15,182 bases of DNA from JAWLBM01 sp041687675 (GCA_041687675.1 JAWLBM010000064.1:1-15182), one strand, 5' to 3'. Positions 1 to 7,452 are shown, numbered from the stretch's first letter. Notes: generated by a model not told the origin, from the letters alone. Numbers and translations: made by a program.

Positions 1-57
1 GCCATTACCGCATGGCCTGGGCTGCGTTTTCTGTATCCGGGCTTGCGCCGGGATGAC
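1..57. repeat. Dispersed palindromic repeat (part)
   Basis: The imperfect hairpin ATCCGGGC (35-42), loop TTGC, GCCGGGAT (47-54), followed by GACGG, is seen directly. The preceding bases (CATGGCCTGGGCTGCG, from 11) look like the flank of the same unit. Sequences of the form 'ATCCCGG...CCGGGATGAC' are widespread intergenic repeats in alphaproteobacteria; that comparison is from memory. The element is probably cut by the window start. No gene is visible between it and position 186. Confidence 0.5.
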
Positions 58-185
58 GGTACCGGGATTGCCGGCGCGGGGGGAGTCATGGGCGGCAGTT
101 CGCCGCCCGGTCGGCAACCAAGCGGGGAAGAGCGGACCCCCACCATGGCCGTGCCCGCGGCTCCCGCCCCGGTCCCTCCCGTTTC

Positions 186-3100
186 TCACCGCCTCGCCCC
201 GCGGATCGCCTCCACGATGCCGACGGTCTCGACGCTCACCCGCGTGACGCGGGCGAGGAGGTCGGCGACGCGTTCCTTGTGGTCGGCGAAGCGGTAGGTG
301 TCGAACCTCTCGCGGACGGTGGGGTCCTTGGGGCGGCGCTCCTTGTGCTGGTCGAGCACCCAGTCGAGGGCGGAGCGGTTGCCGAGGCGGTAGTCGTGGG
401 CGGCCGGCGGGATGCCGGTGAGGCGGGTCTCGCTGTCGAGCACGATCAGCCCTGCGTCCCTGTCCGCCTTCAGGATCGGCTTCGGGGCGAGGCCGGCGGC
501 CCGGGCCTTCTCGTCCGGCGTGTCGATCCGCTGGACGGGCCAGGGCTCCACCGTCTCGTAGCCGACGTGGAGGTCGAGGAGGCGGCGGCCCCAGCGGACC
601 CAGCGCCAGAAGTCGCGGTGGAAGGGGATGCGCGGGAACTCGCGCCTGAGGTTCAGCGCATAGGTCTCCCGGTACACCGGGTCGTGCAGCACGGCGTAGA
701 CGTAGGCGAAGATCGCATCCTTGCCGAGCGCCCCGTCGCCCGCCGCCTCCTCCGCCGCCGGCGCCGTCCCCGCCCGCGTCATCGCCCCCTCCGGCGGCGT
801 CCCCCGCCCGTCCCTGCCATAGGCCGCGATGAACTGCCGGAGCGCCCAGTCGGTGATGTTGTCGACCCGCTCGCCGGAAGCGGTGTAGCGGTGGAGGGGG
901 AGCAGGTTGGTTTTCTCAAGAATTTCGTAATCCGCCGGTCCATTTAAGGACATCGCTTGGAACGGTTTTGCGGCGGAAGTCCCAGATATGGCAATCATCA
1001 GCGACATTCCATTTTTGATAAAAGCTAATTCATGGAAACTAAAAAATATATCTGACATAGTCTTGTTTAGTACATAGTATTTTACCACAAACGGGCGCCA
1101 CATAGATTTGCTAATTTGCATCGGCCCGACTTGCCTGCCAATTTTTCTCTTCAGATCACGGCTCCACTTAATGCTATAGTTTAAAATAGAATTTTCGGAG
1201 TCGGAGAATATGCTAAGGAAATACTCAGCTTTCTTCTGAAGAACGTTTGCGTCGAACTCGTAAACCCAATCGTCTCGGTTTGATTTAATTGCGCTTGTAA
1301 AGAACTTGAAGACTGCCTTGTCCTGACCTGTCTTCTTCCCCGCCTTCACCGTCTTGTCGGCGACTGGGATCATCCCGCTCCAGTCGTTCTCAGCCTGACC
1401 GATCCACGTGCCGTCCTTGTCGGGCCGGAGCAACTTCATTCGCCGCTCTGCAAGTCGGGTTTCGGCCAGCCAGGCACGCTTGTCCTCGCCCCGCGCATAG
1501 TCGTGGACCACGTCGTAGTAGACTTGGCAGCCCGACTTTCCCTTCCGCTTGACGAAGAAGCTGACGGCGACGCCGACCCGGATCTGGTCGTCGAAGACGT
1601 TGCCGCCCTCCTGCCGGCGGCGTTCGCCGCTGGTGCGGGCGTCACCCTTCAGATCCACCACGTAGATCTCGTTGAACTCCTCCGCGACGATCTTGCGGAA
1701 GCCGTCGAAGGTGCGTGCGTCGACGAAGGACCGGTTGCTGACGAAGGCGAGGACGCCGTCGTCGTGCAGGCGGTCGCAGGCCCAGCGGAAGAAGCGGGCG
1801 TACATGTCGTAGAGCTTGGTCTTCTGCGCGGTGGAGGCGCGGATGTAGGTCTCCTTGATCCGCGCGTCGATGTGCGGATAGGCCCGGTTCGGGTTGGCGT
1901 CGTTCTCGTTCTGCTGGTTGGCGTTGTAGGGCGGGTTGCCGATGACGACGGAGATCTTGCGACGGTTCTGCCGGCGGATGCGCTCGACGTTCTCCTCGGA
2001 CAGCGCGCCGAACAGGTCGTGCTGGAACCCGGAGCGGACGCCGAGGCCCTTGATGTTGTCGAGGGTGTCGACGAAGCAGAGGTTCGGGAACTCGGCGTAC
2101 TGGCCGGTGATGGCGTAGTAGGTCGCCTCGATGTTCAGGTTGGCGACGTAGTAGGGCAGGATCGCCACCTCGTTGGCGTGGATCTCCTCCTTGTACTTGT
2201 GGGCGAGGCGGATCGGGTCGCCGCGCATGTGCTCGAGCAGTTCGCAGACGAAGGTGCCGGTGCCGGTGGCCGGATCGAGGATCTCGACGTCCGGGTCGAT
2301 CAGGCCGCGGCCGAAGTGCTTGCGGCAGAGGTGGTCCGCCCCGTCGATCATGAAGCGGACGATCTCGTTCGGCGTGTAGACGACGCCGAGGCGGTCGGCG
2401 GCCTTCGGGTTGTAGACCTTGTAGAAGTTCTCGTAGATCTGCTTGAGGAACTTCTGCTTCTCAGAGTGGCTCGGCACCTGCGCGGCCGCCGAGCGGATCG
2501 CGGCGTAGTAGCGCTCCATCGCCTTCAGCGCCTCGCGCTTCACCGCGCCGACGAAGAAGGTCCCCTCCAGCGCGTAGAGCGCGCGGGCGACGTTGTTCTG
2601 GCGGTGGAAGTCGATGTCGCCGAATACGTGGCCGAAGATCTCCTCCGTGAGGATGTGCTGGATCAGCATCTCCCGCACGTCCGCCTCGGAAATGGAGGGA
2701 TTGATCGTGCTCTTGGCGTGTTCGAGGAAGCGGGCGGCGGCGGCGCGGAAGGCGGCGTTCCCGGCCTGCGCGGCGTCGATCCGCTCGCGCAGCGCCTCCA
2801 GCACCACGGGAAGGTCAGCCCTGAACTGGGCGACCGCCTTGTTGAACTCCTCGATCTCTGGCCGCTCGTAGCTGAAGAACAGGGAGAGCAGCCGCTGCAG
2901 CTCGCCCTCGTCCCGCATCCGGCAGCGCATCACCTCCTGCCGGTTCTGGATCAGCACCGCCGTCTCGGTGTTCTCGAAGATGATGTTGTCCTGCGGATAG
3001 CCCTTGCGGAACTTCTTGGCGATCTCCTCGTCGAGATCGTCCTTCGTGTCCTTCGCTTCCCAGTGGCCGAGGGCGAGGCGGACGGTGTCGTAGAGGACCG

Positions 3101-3344
3101 TGCCGTCCGGATAGACGGTGGTCTTCTGGCTGGTCCGGTACTCGTACTCCTCGACGAAGAGAAGATTCAGGCTGCGCGACCAGTCGTCGATGAGGCGGCG
3201 GAAGGCCTTGCGGAGGACCTGTTCGGTGACGGAACCCGTTACGCGGCGGATCCGGTCGATCTCGGCGCTGTAGGCCTGGACGAGGTGCTGGCTCAACGGT
3301 CCGACACGCCCGCGCACGGCCGGGCGCCCTTGGGCACGAGGCAT
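186..3344 (-). CDS. Type ISP-like restriction-modification enzyme (nuclease + N6-adenine methyltransferase + specificity domain)
   Basis: A single polypeptide of 1052 aa that should both methylate adenine and cut DNA at one target site. Residues about 20-160 carry a PD-(D/E)xK nuclease, with an Asp before WEAKD (95-99; E96 and K98). A helical coupler follows. The methyltransferase has motif I DPATGTGT (357-364) and the N6-adenine motif NPPY (470-473). Residues from about 650 to the end match a Type ISP C-terminal specificity domain (SNRDDWVYEF near 688). No helicase P-loop or DEAH motif is visible, whereas LlaGI and LlaBIII have one and are about 1570 aa, so it may act more like a Type IIG enzyme. 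The ATG at 3344 was chosen. An in-frame GTG at 3392 and a TTG just before SQHLVQ are alternatives, and none has a strong ribosome site. It follows infC on the same strand, beyond infC's terminator. No separate methylase, specificity or control gene is seen. Confidence 0.88.
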   Translation of the reverse strand: MPRAQGRPAVRGRVGPLSQHLVQAYSAEIDRIRRVTGSVTEQVLRKAFRRLIDDWSRSLNLLFVEEYEYRTSQKTTVYPDGTVLYDTVRLALGHWEAKDTKDDLDEEIAKKFRKGYPQDNIIFENTETAVLIQNRQEVMRCRMRDEGELQRLLSLFFSYERPEIEEFNKAVAQFRADLPVVLEALRERIDAAQAGNAAFRAAAARFLEHAKSTINPSISEADVREMLIQHILTEEIFGHVFGDIDFHRQNNVARALYALEGTFFVGAVKREALKAMERYYAAIRSAAAQVPSHSEKQKFLKQIYENFYKVYNPKAADRLGVVYTPNEIVRFMIDGADHLCRKHFGRGLIDPDVEILDPATGTGTFVCELLEHMRGDPIRLAHKYKEEIHANEVAILPYYVANLNIEATYYAITGQYAEFPNLCFVDTLDNIKGLGVRSGFQHDLFGALSEENVERIRRQNRRKISVVIGNPPYNANQQNENDANPNRAYPHIDARIKETYIRASTAQKTKLYDMYARFFRWACDRLHDDGVLAFVSNRSFVDARTFDGFRKIVAEEFNEIYVVDLKGDARTSGERRRQEGGNVFDDQIRVGVAVSFFVKRKGKSGCQVYYDVVHDYARGEDKRAWLAETRLAERRMKLLRPDKDGTWIGQAENDWSGMIPVADKTVKAGKKTGQDKAVFKFFTSAIKSNRDDWVYEFDANVLQKKAEYFLSIFSDSENSILNYSIKWSRDLKRKIGRQVGPMQISKSMWRPFVVKYYVLNKTMSDIFFSFHELAFIKNGMSLMIAISGTSAAKPFQAMSLNGPADYEILEKTNLLPLHRYTASGERVDNITDWALRQFIAAYGRDGRGTPPEGAMTRAGTAPAAEEAAGDGALGKDAIFAYVYAVLHDPVYRETYALNLRREFPRIPFHRDFWRWVRWGRRLLDLHVGYETVEPWPVQRIDTPDEKARAAGLAPKPILKADRDAGLIVLDSETRLTGIPPAAHDYRLGNRSALDWVLDQHKERRPKDPTVRERFDTYRFADHKERVADLLARVTRVSVETVGIVEAIRGARR
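906..1325 (-). other. Low-GC island within the specificity domain of the restriction-modification gene
   Basis: By hand count, bases 961-1320 are about 40% GC (143 of 360), with one 60-base line at 25%. The same gene at 601-660 is 68% GC. The island encodes roughly residues 675-811, which lie inside the target-recognition part, and uses A/T-ending codons rare elsewhere in the window. The reading frame stays open throughout. This fits replacement of the DNA-recognition segment by recombination with a low-GC source. Confidence 0.75.
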
Positions 3345-3391
3345 GCGGCATGCGTGTCGGATGCCACTGGCGCGGGCGCCGGCTTCGACCA

Positions 3392-3425
3392 CTGTCAGTT
3401 ACGACAGGCGTAAAGAGATGTAAAG
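3392..3425 (-). promoter_or_regulatory. Candidate control region upstream of the restriction-modification gene
   Basis: An AT-richer patch lies 48-81 bases upstream of the chosen ATG. It holds an inverted repeat CTGTC-AGTTAC-GACAG (3392-3407) and, read on the minus strand, two copies of CTTTAC whose starts are 10 bases apart (3425-3420 and 3415-3410). A weak -35-like TTTACA is included, but no convincing -10 is seen. Operator or promoter function is inference. If the GTG at 3392 were the true start, the inverted repeat would overlap it. Confidence 0.35.
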
Positions 3426-3518
3426 GCGCGCGGCGCCACCGCCGGATGGCGCGCGGCGCGAGGCCGTCACGGGTCTCTCCGGGACCGCCCGCCGCGGGGA
3501 TCTCCCCCGCCCGAACGC

Positions 3519-3550
3519 AAAAACCCCGCGGGAGGGCGGTCCCGCGGGGT
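3519..3550 (-). terminator. Rho-independent terminator of infC
   Basis: A perfect 10-bp inverted repeat, CCCCGCGGGA (3524-3533) and TCCCGCGGGG (3540-3549), has a 6-base loop. On the minus strand it is followed by five T (complement of 3519-3523). It begins about 30 bases after the infC stop codon. It separates infC from the restriction-modification gene, which therefore needs its own promoter. Confidence 0.9.
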
Positions 3551-3578
3551 CGGTGGGGGTGGTGCGGTGGGCGGTCCG

Positions 3579-4115
3579 TCAGCGCGGGGCGAGGACCATC
3601 ACCATCTGGCGGCCTTCCAGGCGCGGCTCGCTCTCGACCTTGGCGATCGACGCCGTCTCGTCGCGAACCTGCAAGAGCAGCTTGGCGCCGAGGTCCTGGT
3701 GCGCCATCTCGCGCCCGCGGAACCTCAGCGTCACCTTGACCTTGTCGCCTTCCTCGAAGAAGCGATGGATGTTCTTCATCTTCACCTCGTAGTCGTGGGT
3801 GTCGATGTTCGGTCGCATCTTCACTTCTTTGATTTCGACGGTCTTCTGGTTCTTCCGCGCCTCGGACGCCTTCTTCTGCGCCTGGTACTTATACTTGCCG
3901 AAGTCCAGGATCTTGCAGACGGGCGGGTTCGAGTTGGGCGAGATCTCGACGAGGTCCAGGGAAGCCTCCGCGGCGGCGGCCAGCGCATCCGCGATGTTCA
4001 CGACGCCGAGGTTCTGCCCGTCTTCACCGATGAGCTGAACCTGGGGGACTCGGATTTCTCTGTTGACGCGCGGACCATCCTTGGTCGGCGGTGGGGCACG
4101 GAACGGGCGACGAAT
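3579..4115 (-). CDS. infC: Translation initiation factor IF-3
   Basis: IF-3 binds the 30S ribosomal subunit, prevents early joining of the 50S subunit and checks the start codon-initiator tRNA match. The 178-aa product has the usual length and both domains: the N-terminal domain with VNREIRVPQVQLIG, and the C-terminal domain with KNIHRFFEEGDKVKVTLRFR. The start was set at ATT (4115-4113). Just upstream is AGAGGAGA at 8 bases' distance, the protein then begins IRRPFRAPPPTKDGPRV as in rhizobial IF-3, and no ATG, GTG or TTG fits at this place. Rare start codons are a hallmark of infC: IF-3 itself rejects them, which gives autogenous control in E. coli. A strong terminator follows. rpmI and rplT are not next to it, as is seen in some alphaproteobacteria. 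Confidence 0.96.
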   Translation of the reverse strand: MRRPFRAPPPTKDGPRVNREIRVPQVQLIGEDGQNLGVVNIADALAAAAEASLDLVEISPNSNPPVCKILDFGKYKYQAQKKASEARKNQKTVEIKEVKMRPNIDTHDYEVKMKNIHRFFEEGDKVKVTLRFRGREMAHQDLGAKLLLQVRDETASIAKVESEPRLEGRQMVMVLAPR

Positions 4116-4123
4116 GGCTGCAG

Positions 4124-4131
4124 TCTCCTCT
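4124..4131 (-). promoter_or_regulatory. Ribosome binding site that fixes the infC ATT start
   Basis: The minus strand reads AGAGGAGA, then 8 bases (CTGCAGCC), then ATT. This is the only strong Shine-Dalgarno match near the beginning of the IF-3 homology, and it decides the non-canonical start. Confidence 0.85.
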
Positions 4132-4463
4132 GACGTTGATCCTGTGCGGCGAACCGCTCGCCTGCTGCCGTGAACGGGGCGACGCCGCCGGGCGGTCCAC
4201 GCCCGGTTCTTCGCGACGCCGACACGCTCGCGACAAACGAGAGTTACGGGACACCGGTTCCCTGCCGCCGGCTCCGCTCCGCCACCCGCGCATCGGCCCG
4301 GGTCGGGTCCGCTTCCTGGCGGACGCCCGGGACGGGGCGGCGCGGCGGCATTCAGCCGTTTCCGCGCCCGGTACCTCGCGGGTTGCCGTGGCCGGCGGTC
4401 GAGGCTACTTGCCTCTGTCCGGGGCGCGGCGATCCGAACGGGGCGTCCGTCCGACGGCGGCTC

Positions 4464-4508
4464 GGTTGCCCGGCGACGGGCAACCCGCTCAAAATCGGCC
4501 CGGAGCGG
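4464..4508 (+). other. Two abutting hairpins in the hydrolase upstream region
   Basis: GGTTGCCC (4464-4471) and GGGCAACC (4478-4485) form a perfect 8-bp stem with loop GGCGAC. Sharing its last base, CCGCTC (4485-4490) can pair with GAGCGG (4503-4508). They lie 75-120 bases before the hydrolase start. Whether they are transcribed is unknown. They could be an attenuator, a leader structure or chance in a GC-rich region. Confidence 0.3.
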
Positions 4509-4583
4509 CGAAAAGTCAAGGTTCGCCCACCGCTCCGCCGGGGCGGCGGGCGGCGGAGGAAACCCGGCGGACAGGAGAGAGCC

Positions 4584-5357
4584 ATGACGGACGCGCCCGC
4601 AACCATCGAGGTCGGCGAGGATCGCCGGCGCATCGCGGTCCTCGCCGAGGAGGGCGGCGGCCCCGCCCTCGTCTGGCTCGGCGGCTTCCGCTCGGACATG
4701 ACCGGGTCCAAGGCCGAGGCGCTCGCCGACTTCGGCCGCCGCACCGGCCGGCGGGTGGTGCGCTTCGACTATTCCGGCCACGGCGCCTCCGGCGGCGCCT
4801 TCGAGGAGGGCACCATCGGCCGCTGGGCGGAGGAGGCCCTCGCCGTCGTCGAGCGGCTGGCGCCGGGCCGGGTGGTGCTGGTCGGCTCGTCGATGGGCGG
4901 CTGGATCGCCCTTCTCACCGCCCTCGCCATGGCCCGCGCCGGGCGCGGCGGCGACCTCGCCGGCCTCGTCCTGGTGGCGCCGGCGCCGGACTTCACCGAG
5001 CGGCTGATGTGGGCGGAGTTCGACGAGGGGATGCGGGAGAGGATCCTCCGCGACGGCCGCGCGCCGCTGCCGAGCGCCTACGCGGACGAGCCGACGCCGA
5101 TCACCCGCGGCCTCATCGAGGACGGCCGCCGCCATCTCCTGCTGGACGGGCCGATCGCCCTCGAGGCGCCGGTGCGCATCGTCCAGGGCATGGCGGACCC
5201 GGACGTGCCCTGGCGGCACGCGCTGCTCCTCGTCGAGCGGCTGTCCGGCCCGGACGTGGTGATGACGCTGGTCCGCGACGGCGACCACCGGCTGTCGCGG
5301 CCGGGCGACATCGCCCGGATCCTCGCCGCCGTGGCCGACGTCGCCGACCCCGGCTGA
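4584..5357 (+). CDS. ABHD10-like alpha/beta hydrolase (thioesterase/esterase)
   Basis: A soluble serine hydrolase of 257 aa. The nucleophile elbow is GSSMGG (Ser103), the acid lies in GMADPDVPW (Asp205 or Asp207) and the histidine is His235 in RDGDHRL. The stretch WLGGFRSDMTGSKA, the segment RFDYSGHGASGG and the elbow GSSMGGW closely recall human ABHD10, a mitochondrial acyl-protein thioesterase and acyl-glucuronide esterase. The bacterial substrate is unknown. The ATG at 4584 has AGGAGAGA just upstream; the frame stays open further upstream but encodes only low-complexity sequence. There is no signal peptide, so the product is cytoplasmic. It is divergent from infC, an arrangement I recall from rhizobia, and precedes dapB by 63 bases on the same strand. 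Confidence 0.85.
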   Translation: MTDAPATIEVGEDRRRIAVLAEEGGGPALVWLGGFRSDMTGSKAEALADFGRRTGRRVVRFDYSGHGASGGAFEEGTIGRWAEEALAVVERLAPGRVVLVGSSMGGWIALLTALAMARAGRGGDLAGLVLVAPAPDFTERLMWAEFDEGMRERILRDGRAPLPSAYADEPTPITRGLIEDGRRHLLLDGPIALEAPVRIVQGMADPDVPWRHALLLVERLSGPDVVMTLVRDGDHRLSRPGDIARILAAVADVADPG

Positions 5358-5362
5358 CCCGG

Positions 5363-5391
5363 TTTCCTCCGCGCCCCCCGCCTGCTATACG
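5363..5391 (+). promoter_or_regulatory. Candidate promoter of dapB
   Basis: An extended -10-like TGCTATACG (5383-5391) lies 17 bases after a weak -35 (TTTCCT, 5363-5368) in the 63-base gap before dapB. The -10 is good and the -35 poor. It could give dapB-gpmA transcription independent of the hydrolase. Confidence 0.35.
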
Positions 5392-5420
5392 CGGGTCCGG
5401 CCGACCGACGGGAGCCCTCG

Positions 5421-6233
5421 ATGACCGACATGAAGCTCGTGGTGATGGGCGCCGCCGGCCGCATGGGCCGGACGCTGGTCCGCGCGGTGACGGAGACCCC
5501 GGGCGCCGTCCTGCATGCCGCGGTGGAGCGGCCCGGCTCGGCCCATCTCGGCGCGGATGCCGGGCGGCTCGCCGGCCTCTCCGACCTCGGCGTCGCGGTG
5601 ACCGACGACCCGCTGGCGGCGATCGTCGACGCCCACGGCATCCTCGACTTCACCAGCCCGGCGGCGACGGTTGAGGCGGCGGAACTCGCCGCCCAGGCCC
5701 GCATCGTCCACGTGATCGGCACCACCGGCTGCTCGGAGGCGGACGAGGAGCGGATCTCCGCCGCCGCCCGCCACGCGGTGGTGGTGAAGTCCGGCAACAT
5801 GAGCCTCGGGGTCAACCTCCTCGCCGGCCTCGTCCGCCAGGCCGCCCGCGCGCTCGGGCCGGAGTTCGACATCGAGATCGTCGAGATGCACCACCGCCAC
5901 AAGGTGGACGCGCCGTCCGGCACCGCGCTGCTGCTCGGCGAGGCGGCCGCGGAGGGCCGGGGCGTCGCGCTGGACGAGGTCGCCGACCGCGGCCGCGACG
6001 GCCACACCGGCGCGCGCCGGCCGGGCGCGATCGGCTTCGCGGCGCTCCGCGGCGGCTCCGTCGTCGGCGAGCACACGGTGATCCTCGCCGGCAGCGGCGA
6101 GCGGATCGAACTCGTCCACCGGGCCGAGGACCGCGGCATCTTCGCCGCCGGCGCGGTGCGCGCGGCGCTCTGGGGCCGCGGCCGCAAGCCGGGCCGCTAC
6201 ACCATGGCCGACGTGCTCGGCCTTTCCTCCTGA
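5421..6233 (+). CDS. dapB: 4-hydroxy-tetrahydrodipicolinate reductase
   Basis: DapB reduces 4-hydroxy-tetrahydrodipicolinate with NAD(P)H in the cytoplasm, a step of the diaminopimelate route to lysine and peptidoglycan. The 270-aa protein has the usual length. The N-terminal Rossmann motif is GAAGRMGR (10-17). The substrate-binding and catalytic signature EMHHRHKVDAPSGTA (155-169) includes His157 and Lys161, matching E. coli His159 and Lys163. The ATG at 5421 has GGGAG 7 bases upstream. gpmA follows after 31 bases, so the two are probably cotranscribed. Confidence 0.97.
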   Translation: MTDMKLVVMGAAGRMGRTLVRAVTETPGAVLHAAVERPGSAHLGADAGRLAGLSDLGVAVTDDPLAAIVDAHGILDFTSPAATVEAAELAAQARIVHVIGTTGCSEADEERISAAARHAVVVKSGNMSLGVNLLAGLVRQAARALGPEFDIEIVEMHHRHKVDAPSGTALLLGEAAAEGRGVALDEVADRGRDGHTGARRPGAIGFAALRGGSVVGEHTVILAGSGERIELVHRAEDRGIFAAGAVRAALWGRGRKPGRYTMADVLGLSS

Positions 6234-6264
6234 TCCTTTCAACGCGTCCGAGGAGCCCAACCCC

Positions 6265-6885
6265 ATGGATCGTCTGCTGGTGCTCGTCCGCCACGGCCAG
6301 AGCGAGTGGAACCTGAAGAACCTGTTCACCGGCTGGAAGGACCCGGACCTCACCGAGCTCGGCGTCGAGGAGGCGACCGAGGCCGGGCGCAGGCTGCATG
6401 CCCTCGGCCTCTCCTTCGACGTCGCCTACACCTCGGTGCTGTCGCGGGCGCAGCGGACGCTGACGATCATCCTCCGCGAGATTGGCCAGGAGGACCTGCC
6501 GACCATCCGCGACCAGGCCCTCAACGAGCGCGACTACGGCGACCTCACCGGCCTCAACAAGGACGACGCCCGCGCCCGCTGGGGCGAGGAGCAGGTCCAT
6601 GTCTGGCGCCGCTCCTTCGACGTGCCGCCGCCGGGCGGCGAAAGCCTCAAGGACACCGCCGCCCGCGTGCTGCCCTATTTCAAGCGCGAAATCCTTCCGA
6701 GGGTGATGAAGGGCGAGCGTGTCCTGGTCGCCGCCCACGGCAACTCGCTGCGGGCGCTGATCATGGACCTCGAGGGGCTGGGAGGCGAGGAGATCGTCGC
6801 GCGGGAACTCGCAACCGGCGTGCCGATCGTCTATCGTCTGAACGAGGACGGCAGCGTCGCGTCCAAGGTGGTCCTCGAGGGCTGA
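6265..6885 (+). CDS. gpmA: 2,3-bisphosphoglycerate-dependent phosphoglycerate mutase
   Basis: The enzyme interconverts 3- and 2-phosphoglycerate in glycolysis and gluconeogenesis through a phosphohistidine. Visible are the RHGQSEWN motif (phospho-acceptor His10), Arg61 in the segment SRAQRT, Glu88 in NERDYG, and the second histidine His158 in AAHGNS. At 206 aa it is the short form usual in alphaproteobacteria; the E. coli enzyme is about 250 aa. The motif FTGWKDPDLTELG near residue 21 is typical of the dPGM subfamily rather than of broad-specificity histidine phosphatases. GGAGCCC lies shortly before the ATG. It sits between dapB and the acetyltransferase gene with gaps of 31 and 33 bases. 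Confidence 0.96.
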   Translation: MDRLLVLVRHGQSEWNLKNLFTGWKDPDLTELGVEEATEAGRRLHALGLSFDVAYTSVLSRAQRTLTIILREIGQEDLPTIRDQALNERDYGDLTGLNKDDARARWGEEQVHVWRRSFDVPPPGGESLKDTAARVLPYFKREILPRVMKGERVLVAAHGNSLRALIMDLEGLGGEEIVARELATGVPIVYRLNEDGSVASKVVLEG

Positions 6886-6918
6886 GGGACGCGGCCACCC
6901 CCGGCGGCGGAGGGTGAC

Positions 6919-7452
6919 ATGAACGACACGGCATCGGATGCGGTGACCATCCGGAGATTGACCCCGGCCGAGATCCGCGACCGGGCCGACGAGATCGCCG
7001 ACATCATGCTCGACGCGGTCTCGTCCGGCGCACCGTTCACCATCCGCAACCCCTTCAAGCCGCTCGACGCGGTCGGCTGGACCCTCGACGTCGCCGACGA
7101 GGCGGGCCGGCGCATGGTGTTCGCGGCCGAGGCCGGGGGGCGGATCGTCGGCATGGTGCAGATGGTGCCGGCCGGCCTGCCCCGCCAGCCGCACCGGGCC
7201 GACGTGGTGAAGCTGGTCGTCCACCGGTCCGCCCGCGGCCGCGGCATCGGCCGGGCGCTGATGGCGGCGCTCGAGGGCGCCGCCCGCGAGACGGGCGTGC
7301 CGCTGCTCACGGTGGAAACCGCCGTGGAGAGCGACGGGCGCGGCCTCTACACCGCCCTCGGCTGGGAGCCCGCGGGGATGATCCCCGGCTATTCGCTGTC
7401 CTCGGACGGCCGCCCCACCGACAGCCAGTTCTTCTTCAAGCGCCTGTCCTGA
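6919..7452 (+). CDS. GNAT-family N-acetyltransferase
   Basis: A 177-aa acetyl-CoA-dependent acetyltransferase of unknown substrate. The acetyl-CoA motif A spans about residues 97-117, VKLVVHRSARGRGIGRALM, with the pyrophosphate-binding RGRGIG. The C-terminal GLYTALGWEPAGMIPGY (142-158) is the usual motif B region. The GNAT core begins near residue 9, so it is a single domain. GGAGGGTG lies just before the ATG. It is the last gene of the hydrolase-dapB-gpmA cluster and is followed by a strong terminator. Nothing links its function to dapB or gpmA. Confidence 0.9.
   Translation: MNDTASDAVTIRRLTPAEIRDRADEIADIMLDAVSSGAPFTIRNPFKPLDAVGWTLDVADEAGRRMVFAAEAGGRIVGMVQMVPAGLPRQPHRADVVKLVVHRSARGRGIGRALMAALEGAARETGVPLLTVETAVESDGRGLYTALGWEPAGMIPGYSLSSDGRPTDSQFFFKRLS

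Larger units (their letters stand above)
4116..4583. other. Divergent leader/promoter region between infC and the hydrolase gene
   Basis: About 470 bases without a credible gene. Frames are open in several directions here, but their translations are low-complexity (rich in R, P, G and A) and look like by-products of high GC. The infC promoter must lie here, but no good -35/-10 pair is visible. On the minus strand TCGCGA occurs at 4211-4216 and 4228-4233, able to pair across an 11-base spacer. The hydrolase-proximal part holds two abutting hairpins, listed separately. Confidence 0.6.

Noticed and set aside
1503..3413. Long plus-strand open frame of 636 codons antisense to the restriction-modification gene
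   Set aside because: It is extremely rich in V, L, D, E, A and G without any family motif, and lies opposite a gene with clear catalytic motifs. High GC creates such antisense frames.
3426..3518. Repeated GGCGCGCGGCG words between infC and the restriction-modification gene, considered as a small RNA or repeat array
   Set aside because: Only two short copies in very GC-rich sequence, with no promoter or terminator of their own apart from the infC terminator.
4170..4583. N-terminal extension of the hydrolase from an upstream ATG
   Set aside because: The extra 138 residues are rich in R, P and G with no homology, while the ATG at 4584 has a strong ribosome site and matches the family start.
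4116..5288. Upstream extension of infC by about 390 codons
   Set aside because: It would run antisense through the hydrolase gene and is low-complexity. The ATT with its ribosome site fits the IF-3 start.
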